64,000 nt of DNA from Aquabacterium sp. NJ1 (GTDB taxonomy: Bacteria > Pseudomonadota > Gammaproteobacteria > Burkholderiales > Burkholderiaceae_C): assembly GCF_000768065.1 (NCBI RefSeq), contig NZ_JRKM01000001.1, positions 620,001 through 684,000 of the forward strand, read 5' to 3'. The notes under the pieces were generated by a model. That model did no database searches, had not been told where the DNA came from, and worked only from the letters and a program-made list of their open reading frames with translations. The number at the start of each line of letters is the position of its first letter. Positions within the stretch are counted from its first letter, which is position 1. This document shows, piece after piece, positions 28,541-40,500 of this stretch. A program made the translations under genes and the position numbers.

Positions 28541-28574
28541 CCGTATCAGACCGATTGGTACAAAGGAATAGACC

Positions 28575-31500
28575 ATGGCATCACTCATTCCTAAGTTCAC
28601 GACCACACAGATCGCTGCGTTGTCGACCACGTCGATCGCCTCGCTGAATACGGATGACTGGGCCTCCTTCGACACCGCGCAGATCGCGGCCTTGACGACC
28701 ATCCAGATCCCCGCGATCGAAACCGTGGACTTCAGGGTGCTCAACACGGCCAACATCGCCGCGCTCGACTCCAATCAGGTCGCGGTGATGTCGTCTGCCC
28801 AGGTCGCTGCCATGACGACCACGCAAGCCGGTGTGCTCAACAGCGCTCAAGTGGCCGCGTTCACGACAGATGCCATCAGCGCGATGACCACCGCTTCGCT
28901 GCGCGTGCTGACCACGGACAGCACCGCGGCCCTGACGACCAGCATGGTCCAGGCGCTGTCGTCGACCCAGGTGGTGGCACTGAGCACCAACCAGGTCGCC
29001 GCCATGGGCACCAGCCAGATCGCCGCGCTGGAAACCGGTGATCTGCGCGCCATGAGCACGGCCCAGACTGCCGCCTTCAACACGGCCGATGTGGCCGCGC
29101 TGGACTCCAACCAGGCCGCCGCACTGACCACCGCGCAAGTACGCGCCTTCAGCACCGCCGCCATCGCCGCGTTCGGGACCGACGAAGTGGCCGCCTTCTC
29201 GTCCAGCCATGTGGCGGCGATGAGTTCGCTGCAGGTGCAGGCGATGACGACGGCGCAGATCGTCGCTCTCACCAGTTCACAGGCCGCAGCGCTCAATTCA
29301 GCGCAGACGGCGGCGCTGGACACAGCGCAAGCCAGCGCGCTGGAAACCTCTGATCTCGCGGCCGTCAGCACGACGGCCGTTCGTGCATTCAGCACCGCCA
29401 GTTTCGCAGCCCTGACCACCGACCAGATCGCGGCCTTGAGCTCCAGCCAGCTCGGCGCGATGACGTCCACCCAGGCTGCAGGCTTGAACACGGCCCAGGT
29501 GGCCGCCATTGAAACCGCAGACATTGCCGCGATCAACACGGTCAACCTGCGCGCCGTCTCGACAGCCGGTATCGGCGCCCTGACCACGGACCAGATCCAG
29601 GCCCTGAGCTCGACGCAAGTTGGCGCCCTCTACACGGCCCAGGTCGCCGCGATGAACAGCGATCAGATCGCTGCACTGTCCAGCACTGACCTGGCCGCGA
29701 TAAACAGCGCCCAGGCCGCCGTGCTGAACACGAGCCAGGCCGCCGCCATCGAGACTGGCGATGTGTCCGCCCTCACGACAGCCGCGATCCGCGCGCTGAG
29801 CACCGCCGCCATCCATGCCCTGGGCACCGACCAGGTCGCCGCACTCACATCGACCCAGGTTGCTGCCCTGAGCTCGGCCCAGACCGGCGCGCTGACCTCC
29901 GATCAGGTGGCTGCGCTGGAGAGCACCGATCTGGCCGCCATGAACTCGGCCCAGATCGCCTCGTTCAACACCTCGCAGGCCGCTGCCATCGAGACGGGTG
30001 ACATCAGTGCCCTGAGCACCACGAACATCCGCGCGTTCAATACCGCTGCCATCAACGCCCTGGGCACCGACCAGATCGCCGCGCTGACGACCGCGCAAGT
30101 CGCCGCGATGACGACGGCCCAGACTCAAGCCCTTAACACGGCCCAGGTTGCCGCGCTGGAAAGCACCGACTTTGCTGCGCTCAACTCGGCCCAGGTGGCC
30201 ATCTTCAACACCGCCCAGGCTGCGGCCATCGAGACCACGGACATCGGCGTGCTGAGCACCGCAGCCGTACGCGCCCTGAGTTCTTCGGCCATCGCCGCGT
30301 TGAGCACCGACCAGATCGCCAATCTGAACTCCAACCAGGTTGGCGCCCTCACCTCGACCCAGGCCGCCGCGCTGGACACGGCGCAAGCTGCCGCCATCGA
30401 GACGGGTGACATCGCCGCACTGAGCACCGCCGCCGTGCGGGCCATGAGCACCGCCGCCATCAATGCGCTGGGCACCGACCAGGTTGCGGCCCTGAGCACC
30501 GCCCAGGTCGCGGGCCTGTCCAGCAGCCAGACCCAGGCCCTGAGCACCTCGCAGGTTGCCGCGCTGGAAAGCGCCGACCTGGCCGTGATGAACTCGGCCC
30601 AGATCGCCTCGTTCAACACCGCCCAGGCCGCCGCCATCGAAACCGGTGACATCAGCGCGCTGAGCACCACGAACATCCGCGCGTTCAACACGGCTGCCAT
30701 CAACGCCCTGGGTACCGACCAGATCGAGGCACTGACCACGGCCCAGACCGCCGCGCTGACCACCACACAGGCTCAAGCCCTCAACACCGCCCAGGTCGCC
30801 GCGCTGGAAAGCACCGATCTGGCTGCCATGAACTCGGCCCAGGTCGCCGTACTCAACAGCGCCCAGGTGGGTGCCATCGAGACGGGTGATATCAGTGCCT
30901 TGAGTACCGCCGCCGTGCGGGCCATCGCCACCAATTCGGTGGCTGGCCTCACCACCGACCAGGTCGCCTCCCTCACCTCGGCCCAGATCGGCGCCCTGAG
31001 CTCGGCACAGGCCGCTGCGCTGGACACGGCGCAAGCTGCCGCCATCGAGACGGGTGACATCGCCGCACTGAGCACCGCCGCCGTGCGGGCCATGAGCACC
31101 GCTGCCATCAATGCCCTGGGCACCGACCAGGTCGCCGCCCTGAGCACCGCCCAGGTCGCAGGCCTGTCCAGCAGCCAGACCCAGGCCCTGAGCACCTCGC
31201 AGGTTGCCGCGCTGGAAAGCGCCGACCTGGCCGTGATGAACTCAGCCCAGATTGCCTCGTTCAACACCGCCCAGGCCGCCGCCATCGAAACCGGTGACAT
31301 CAGCGCGCTGAGCACCACGAACATCCGCGCGTTCAACACGGCTGCCATCAACGCCCTGGGTACCGACCAGATCGAGGCGCTGACCACGGCCCAGACCGCC
31401 GCGCTGACCACCACACAGGCTCAAGCCCTCAACACCGCCCAGGTCGCCGCGCTGGAAAGCACCGATCTGGCTGCCATGAACTCGGCCCAGGTCGCCGTAC

Positions 31501-34500
31501 TCAACAGCGCCCAGGTGGGTGCCATCGAGACGGGTGATATCAGTGCCTTGAGTACCGCCGCCGTGCGGGCCATCGCCACCAATTCGGTGGCTGGCCTCAC
31601 CACCGACCAGGTCGCCTCCCTCACCTCGGCCCAGATCGGTGCCCTGAGCTCGGCCCAGACCGCAGCCTTCAACACCGCCCAGGCCGCCGCCATCGAAACC
31701 AGCGACATCGCGGCCATGGCCACAGCCTCGGTACGTGCCATGAGCACCGCCGCCATCGCCGCGCTGACCACGGATCAGATTCTGGCGCTGAGCACGGCCC
31801 AGGTCGCCGCCCTGAGCAGCACCCAGGCCCAAGCCCTGACCTCGGCCCAGGTCGCCGCGCTGGAAAGCACCGACCTGGCCGTGATGAACTCGGCCCAGAT
31901 CGCCGTGCTCAACACCGCCCAAGCCGCCGCCATCGAAACCGGCGACATCAGTGCCCTGAGCACCACGAACATCCGCGCGCTCAACACCGCCGCCATCAAC
32001 GCCCTGGGTACTGACCAGATCGCCGCGCTGACCACGGCTCAGACCGCCGCGCTGACGACCACGCAAGCGCAGGCGCTCAATACCGCCCAGGTCGCCGCGC
32101 TGGAAAGCACCGACCTGGCTGCCATGAACTCGGCCCAGGTCAAGGTCTTCAACAGCGCCCAGATCGGCGCCATCGAGACCGGTGACATCAGTGCATTGAC
32201 CACCAACTCGGTCCGCGCCATCACCACCGATGCCCTGTCTGGCCTGACCACCGACCAGGTGGCCGCCCTGACCTCGGCGCAGATCGGTGCCCTGACCTCG
32301 GCTCAGACCGCCGTACTGGCCACAGCGCCCTCAGCCGCGATCGAAACGACTGACATCAGCGCCATGGTGACCGCCGCCGTGCGTGCGCTCAGCACCGCCG
32401 ACATCGCCGCACTGACCACGGACCAGATTCTGGCCATGAGCACCGCTCAGGTGGCCGCGCTGTCCAGCACCCAGGTGCAGGCGCTCACGACCGACCAGGT
32501 CGCCGCGCTGGAAAGCACCGACCTGGCCGTGATGAACTCGGCCCAGATCGCCCAGCTCAACACCGCCCAGGCTGCTGCCATCGAAACCGGTGACATCAGC
32601 GCCCTGAGCACCACGAACATCCGCGCGTTCAACACGGCTGCCATCAACGCCCTGGGTACTGACCAGATCGAGGCACTGACCACGGCCCAGACCGCCGCCC
32701 TGACCACCACACAGGCTCAAGCCCTCAACACCGCCCAGGTCGCCGCGCTGGAAAGCACCGATCTGGCTGCCATGAACTCGGCCCAGGTCAAGGTCTTCAA
32801 CAGCGCCCAGATCGGCGCCATCGAGACCACGGACATCAGCGCGCTGAGCACCAACTCGGTCCGCGCCATTGCCACCGATGCCCTGTCTGGCCTCACCACC
32901 GACCAGGTGGCCGCCCTGACCTCCGCGCAGGTTGGCGCCCTGAGCTCGGCCCAGACCGCAGCCTTCAACACCGCCCAGGCCGCCGCCATCGAAACCACGG
33001 ACATCGCCGCGATGACCACGGCCTCGGTGCGCACGCTGAGCACCGCTGCCGTCAACGCCCTGACCACGGATCAGATCCTGGCCATGAGCACCGCCCAAGT
33101 GGCCGGCCTGTCCAGCAACCAGACCCAGGCCCTGACCTCGGCTCAAGTTGCCGCGCTGGAAAGCGCCGACCTGGCCGTGATGAACTCGGCCCAGATCGCC
33201 TCGTTCAACACCGCCCAGGCCGCCGCCATCGAAACCGGTGACATCAGCGCCCTGTCGACCACGAACATCCGCGCGTTCAACACGGCCGCCATCAACGCCC
33301 TGGGTACCGACCAGATCGAGGCGCTGACCACGGCTCAGACCGCCGCGCTGACCACCACACAGGCTCAAGCCCTCAACACCGCCCAGGTCGCCGCGCTGGA
33401 AAGCACCGATCTGGCTGCCATGAACTCGGCCCAGGTCAAGGTCTTCAACAGCGCCCAGATCGGCGCCATCGAGACCACGGACATCAGCGCGCTGAGCACC
33501 AACTCGGTACGCGCCATTGCCACCGATGCCCTGTCTGGCCTCACCACCGACCAGATCGCCGCCCTGACCTCCGCGCAGGTTGGCGCCCTGAGCTCGGCCC
33601 AGACCGCAGCCTTCAACACCGCCCAGGCCGCCGCCATCGAAACCACGGACATCGCCGCGATGACCACGGCCTCGGTGCGCACGCTGAGCACCGCTGCCGT
33701 CAACGCCCTGACCACGGATCAGATCCTGGCCATGAGCACCGCCCAAGTGGCCGGCCTGTCCAGCAACCAGACCCAGGCCCTGACCTCGGCTCAAGTTGCC
33801 GCGCTGGAAAGCGCCGACCTGGCCGTGATGAACTCGGCCCAGATCGCCTCGTTCAACACCGCCCAGGCCGCCGCCATCGAAACCGGTGACATCAGCGCCC
33901 TGAGCACCACGAACATCCGCGCGTTCAACACGGCTGCCATCAACGCCCTGGGTACTGACCAGATCGAGGCACTGACCACGGCCCAGACCGCCGCCCTGAC
34001 CACCACACAGGCTCAAGCCCTCAACACCGCCCAGGTCGCCGCGCTGGAAAGCACCGACCTGGCTGCCATGAACTCGGCCCAGGTCAAGGTCTTCAACAGC
34101 GCCCAGATCGGCGCCATCGAGACCACGGACATCAGCGCACTGAGCACCAACTCGGTCCGCGCCATTGCCACCGATGCCCTGGCTGGCCTGACCACCGACC
34201 AGGTGGCCGCTCTGACCTCCGCGCAGATTGGCGCCCTGAGCTCGGCCCAGACCGCAGCCTTCAACACCGCCCAGGCCGCCGCCATCGAAACCACGGACAT
34301 CGCCGCAATGACCACGGCCTCGGTGCGCACGCTGAGCACCGCTGCCGTCAACGCCCTGACCACGGATCAGATCCTGGCGCTGAGCACGGCCCAGGTCGCC
34401 GGCCTGTCCAGCAACCAGACCCAGGCCCTGACCTCGGCTCAAGTTGCCGCGCTGGAAAGCGCCGACCTGGCCGTGATGAACTCGGCCCAGATCGCCTCGT

Positions 34501-37500
34501 TCAACACCTCTCAGGCCGCCGCCATCGAAACCGGTGACATCAGCGCGCTGAGCACCACGAACATCCGCGCGTTCAACACGGCTGCCATCAACGCCCTGGG
34601 TACCGACCAGATCGAGGCGCTGACCACGGCCCAGACCGCCGCGCTGACCACCACACAGGCTCAAGCCCTCAACACCGCCCAGGTCGCCGCGCTGGAAAGC
34701 ACCGATCTGGCTGCCATGAACTCGGCCCAGGTCAAGGTCTTCAACAGCGCCCAACTGGCCGCCATCGAAACGGGTGACATCAGCGCGCTGAGCACGAACG
34801 CGGTCCGCGCCATCACCACCGATGCCCTGTCTGGCCTGACCACCGACCAGGTGGCCGCCCTGACCTCGGCGCAGATCGGTGCCCTGACCTCGGCTCAGAC
34901 CGCCGTACTGGCCACAGCGCCCTCAGCCGCGATCGAAACGACTGACATCAGCGCCATGGTGACCGCCGCCGTGCGTGCGCTCAGCACCGCCGACATCGCC
35001 GCACTGACCACGGACCAGATTCTGGCCATGAGCACCGCTCAGGTGGCCGCGCTGTCCAGCACCCAGGTGCAGGCGCTCACGACCGACCAGGTCGCCGCGC
35101 TGGAAAGCACCGACCTGGCCGTGATGAACTCGGCCCAGATCGCCCAGCTCAACACCGCCCAGGCTGCTGCCATCGAGACCACCGACATCAGCGCCCTGAG
35201 TACGACCAATGTGCGCGCCATCCGCACGGATGCGCTCAACGCCCTGAGCACCGACCAGATCGCCGCGCTGACCACGGCCCAGACTGCTGCGCTGACCACC
35301 ACACAGGCGCAGGCCCTCAACACCGCCCAGGTCGCCGCGCTGGAAAGCACCGACCTGGCCGCCATGAACTCGGCCCAGGTCAAAGTCTTCAACAGCGCCC
35401 AGATCGGCGCCATCGAGACCGGCGACATCAGCGCGTTGACAACCAACTCGGTCCGCGCCATCACCACCACGGCGATCACCGGCCTGACGACCGACCAGAT
35501 CGCCGCCCTGACCTCGGCCCAGATCAACGCCCTGACCTCGGCTCAGAGCGCCGTGCTCAACACCGCGCAAGCCGCCGCCATCGAGACCACCGATATCAGC
35601 GCCATGGTGACCACTGCCGTGCGCGCGCTGAGCACCGCCGCCGTCAACGCCCTGGGCACCGACCAGATCCTGGCCATGACCACGGCCCAGGTCGCCGGCC
35701 TGTCCAGCACCCAGGTGCAGGCCCTGACCTCCGCCCAGGTCGCCGCCCTGGAAAGCACTGACCTGGCCGTGATGAACTCCGCCCAGATCGCCCAGTTGAA
35801 CTCCTCGCAGGCCGCCGCCATCGAGACCACCGACATCGGCGCGCTGAGCACTGCCAACGTCCGTGCCTTCAGGACCGATGCCATCAATGCCCTGGGCACC
35901 GATCAGATTGCCGCGCTGACCACGGCCCAGACTGCTGCGCTGACCAGCACGCAGGCCCAGGCGCTCAACACCGCCCAGGTCGCCGCGCTGGAAAGCACCG
36001 ACCTGGCCGTGATGAACTCGGCCCAGATCAAGGTCTTCAACAGCGCCCAGCTCGGCGCGATCGAAACCACAGACATCGCCGCCCTGAGCACCACCGCGGT
36101 CAAGGCCATCACCACCGACGCACTGTCCGGCCTCACTACTGACCAGGTGGCCGCACTGACCTCAGCCCAGATCGCCGCCCTGACCACGACCCAGAGCGCC
36201 GTGCTCAACACCGCCCAGGCCGCCGCCATCGAGACCACGGACATCGCCGCGATGACCACGGCCTCGGTGCGCACACTGAGCACTGCTGCCGTCAACGCCC
36301 TGACCACGGATCAGATCCTGGCCATGAGCACCGCCCAGGTCGCCGGCCTGTCCAGCACCCAGGTGCAAGCCCTGACCTCCGCCCAGATCGCCGCCCTGGA
36401 AAGCAGTGACCTGGCGGTGATGAACTCCGCCCAGGTCGCCCAGTTCAACACCTCGCAGGCCGCTGCCATCGAAACCAGCGACATCCGCGCCCTGAGCACC
36501 ACCAACATCCGTGCCCTGAGTACGGCTGCCATCAATGTGCTCGACACGGCCCAGATCGCTGCCCTGACAACGGCGCAGACCGCCGCCATGACGACGGCCC
36601 AGATCGCTGCCTTCGGCACGAACCAGTACGGCGCCTTGGACAGCACGGCCGTGGCCGCCATGTCCTCCGCGCAGGCTGCCTCGCTCAACAGCGCACAGCT
36701 TGGCGCCATCCGGACCGACGCCATCAGCGCCCTGTCAACAGCTGCCGTGCGCGCCCTGAAGACCGACGCGCTGGCCGGCCTCACCACCGACCAGGTTGCC
36801 GCCCTGACATCGGGCCAGATCGGTGCGCTGACCTCCAGCGAGAGCGCTGCGCTCAACACCGCCCAGGCTGCCGCCATCGAGACCACGGACATCGCCGCGA
36901 TGACCACGGCCTCGGTGCGCACGCTGAGCACCGCCGCCGTCAACGCCCTGACCACAGATCAGATCCTGGCCATGAGCACGGCCCAGGTGGCCGGCCTGTC
37001 CAGCACCCAGGTGCAGGCCCTGACCTCGGCCCAGGTTGCCGCACTCGAAAGCACCGACCTGGCCGCGATGAACACCGACCAGGTGGCCGCGCTGAGCTCC
37101 ACCCAAGTCAATGCCCTGACCACGGCCCAGAGCGCTGCGCTCAACACCGCCCAGGCTGCCGCCATCGAGACCACGGACATCGCCGCGATGACCACGGCCT
37201 CGGTACGCACGCTGAGCACCGCCGCCGTCAACGCCCTGGGCACCGACCAGATCCTGGCGATGACCACCGCCCAGGTGGCAGGCCTGTCCAGCACCCAGGT
37301 GCAGGCCCTGACCTCGGCCCAGGTTGCCGCACTCGAAAGCACCGACCTGGCCGCGATGAACACCGCCCAGATCGCCGCGCTCAACACCTCGCAGGCCGCG
37401 GCCATCGAGACCACCGACATCAGTGCGCTGAACACCAACAACGTTCGCGCCCTGAGCACCGCTGCCATCAACGCCCTGGGTACCGACCAGATCCAGGCCC

Positions 37501-40500
37501 TGACCACCGCCCAGACCGCCGCACTGACCAGTACGCAGGCCCAGGCCCTCAACACCGCCCAGGTCGCCGCGCTGGAAAGCACCGACCTGGCCGTGATGAA
37601 CTCGGCCCAGATCAAGGTCTTCAACAGCGCCCAGCTCGGCGCCATCGAAACCACAGACATCGCCGCCCTGAGCACCACCGCGGTCAAGGCCATCACCACG
37701 GACGCCATGGCCGGCCTCACCACCGACCAGGTGGCCGCGCTGAGCTCCACCCAAGTCAATGCCCTGACCACGGCCCAGAGCGCTGCGCTCAACACCGCCC
37801 AGGCCGCTGCCATCGAGACCACGGACATCGCCGCGATGACCACGGCCTCGGTACGCACGCTGAGCACCGCCGCCGTCAACGCCCTGACCACGGATCAGAT
37901 CCTGGCCATGAGCACGGCCCAGGTGGCCGGCCTGTCCAGCACCCAGGTGCAAGCCCTGACCTCGGCCCAGGTTGCCGCACTCGAAAGCGCCGACCTGGCC
38001 GCGATGAACACCGCCCAGATCGCCGCGCTCAACACCTCGCAGGCTGCGGCCATCGAGACCACCGACATCAGTGCGCTGAACACCAACAACGTTCGCGCCC
38101 TGAGCACCGCTGCCATCAACGCCCTGGGTACCGACCAGATCCAGGCCCTGACCACGGCCCAGACCGCCGCGCTGACCACCGCCCAGACCCAGGCCCTCAA
38201 CACCGCCCAGGTCGCCGCGCTGGAAAGCACCGACCTGGCTGCGTTCAACTCGGCCCAGGTCGCCGTCTTCAACAGCGCCCAACTGGCCGCCATCGAAACG
38301 GGTGACATCAGCGCGCTGAGCACGAACGCGGTTCGCGCCTTCACCACCAATGCCCTGGCTGGCCTCGGCACCGACCAGGTCGCCGCTCTGACATCGAGCC
38401 AGGTGGCGGCACTCAACTCAGCGCAGACCGCCGCCTTCGACACCGCCCAGGCTGCCGCCATCGAGACCACGGACATCGCTGCGATGACCACGGCCTCGGT
38501 GCGCACACTGAGCACTGCTGCCGTCAACGCCCTGACCACGGATCAGATCCTGGCCATGAGCACCGCCCAAGTGGCCGGGCTGTCCAGCACCCAGGTGCAG
38601 GCCCTGACCTCGGCCCAGGTTGCCGCACTCGAGAGCACCGACCTGGCCGCGATGAACACCGCCCAGATCGCCGCACTCAACACCTCGCAGGCCGCGGCCA
38701 TCGAGACCACCGACGTCAGTGCGCTGAACACCAACAACGTTCGCGCCCTGAGCACCGCTGCCATCAACGCCCTGGGTACCGACCAGATCCAGGCCCTGAC
38801 CACGGCCCAGACCGCCGCGCTGACCACCGCCCAGACCCAGGCCCTCAACACCGCCCAGGTCGCCGCGCTGGAAAGCACCGACCTGGCTGCGTTCAACTCG
38901 GCCCAGGTCGCCGTCTTCAACAGCGCCCAACTGGCCGCCATCGAAACGGGTGACATCAGCGCGCTGAGCACGAACGCGGTTCGCGCCTTCACCACCAATG
39001 CCCTGGCTGGCCTCGGCACCGACCAGGTCGCCGCCCTGACATCGAGCCAGGTGGCGGCACTCAACTCAGCGCAGACCGCCGCATTCGACACCGCCCAGGC
39101 CGCCGCCATCGAAACCACGGACATCAGTGCCCTGACCACGGCTGCCGTCAACGCACTCAGCACCGCCGCTGCCGCAGCCCTGAGCACCGCCCAGATCGCG
39201 GCCCTGAGCACCGCACAAGTCCTGGCCTTCAACACCAACCAGGTTGCGGCCCTGAGCACCGACCAGATCGTCGCCCTCAACAGCGCCGATGTGGCAATCT
39301 TGAACACCGCCCAGGTCGCCGCCCTCAACACGGCCCAGGCTGCGGCCATCGAGACCAGCGACATCAGTGCCCTGTCGACCAATGACGTGCGCACCCTGAC
39401 AACGGCTGCCTTCAATGCCCTGACGACCGACCAGATCGCCGCCCTGACCTCCACCCAGGTCGCGGCCATGACGACGACCCAGGCCAGCGCCCTGAGCACA
39501 GCCCAGATCGTCGCCCTGGAAAGCAACGATCTGGCCGCGCTCAACACCGCACAGGTGGCCGCCTTCAGCACCGCCCAGATCGCCGCGATCGAAACCACCG
39601 ACATCAGTGCCCTGAACACGGCCAACATCCGCGCGCTGGGCACCGACGACATCGCCGCACTGGGCACCGATCAGATCGTCGCCCTGAGCTCCACGCAGTT
39701 TGGTGCGCTCAGCACCGCCCAGATCCAGGCGCTGGACACAGCACAGATCGCAGCGATCGAGACCACCGACATCGCCGCCCTCAACACCGCCCAGGTCTTT
39801 GCGCTGCAATCCGACCAGATCGCGGCCCTGTCGACCGCCGACATCCAGGCCATGACCACGGCCGAGGTCCGCGCGATCAACACGACAGCCTTCGAGGCGC
39901 TGAACACGGCTCACGTCGCCGCACTGCAAACCGACCAGATCCAGGCCCTGAGCACCGACCAGATCCACCACTTGAACACCGCCGACTTCGCCGCGATGAC
40001 GACCGACCAGATCGTCTCGTTGACCACGGCACAGTTCGTGGCGCTGACCACCGACGACATCTCGGTCATGTCCTCCGTCGCCATCCAGGCCATGGAGACC
40101 GTCGATCTGCAGGCACTGACCACCGTACAGTTCGCCTCGCTGAACACGAGTGCCATCGGTGCCATGACCACGGACGACATCGTGGCCATGACGACGGCCC
40201 AGCTCCATGCACTGGACAGCAACCAACTGGCCGCCTTCAGCACGGATGCCATCGCGGCCTTCACCACCGCGCACATCCAGGCCTTCGACACCGCCCAGAT
40301 CCAGGCCTTCACCACAACCCAGATCCAGGCCTTTGAAACCACCGACCTGGCCGTCTTCAGCATGGCGCAGGGTGCCGCCCTGACCCAGGCCCAGTTCAAC
40401 GCACTCAGCACCGATCAGACGAATGTGCTGGCCGGCATCTCGCCGATCGCGCTGGACCTGAGCGGTGACGGTATCCAGACGGTGTCCGCCGCCCACGGTA

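Noticed and set aside
29724..39084. Regular repeats as a possible CRISPR array
   Set aside because: Units are contiguous 24-base coding repeats in one reading frame, with no unique spacers, and no cas genes are present.
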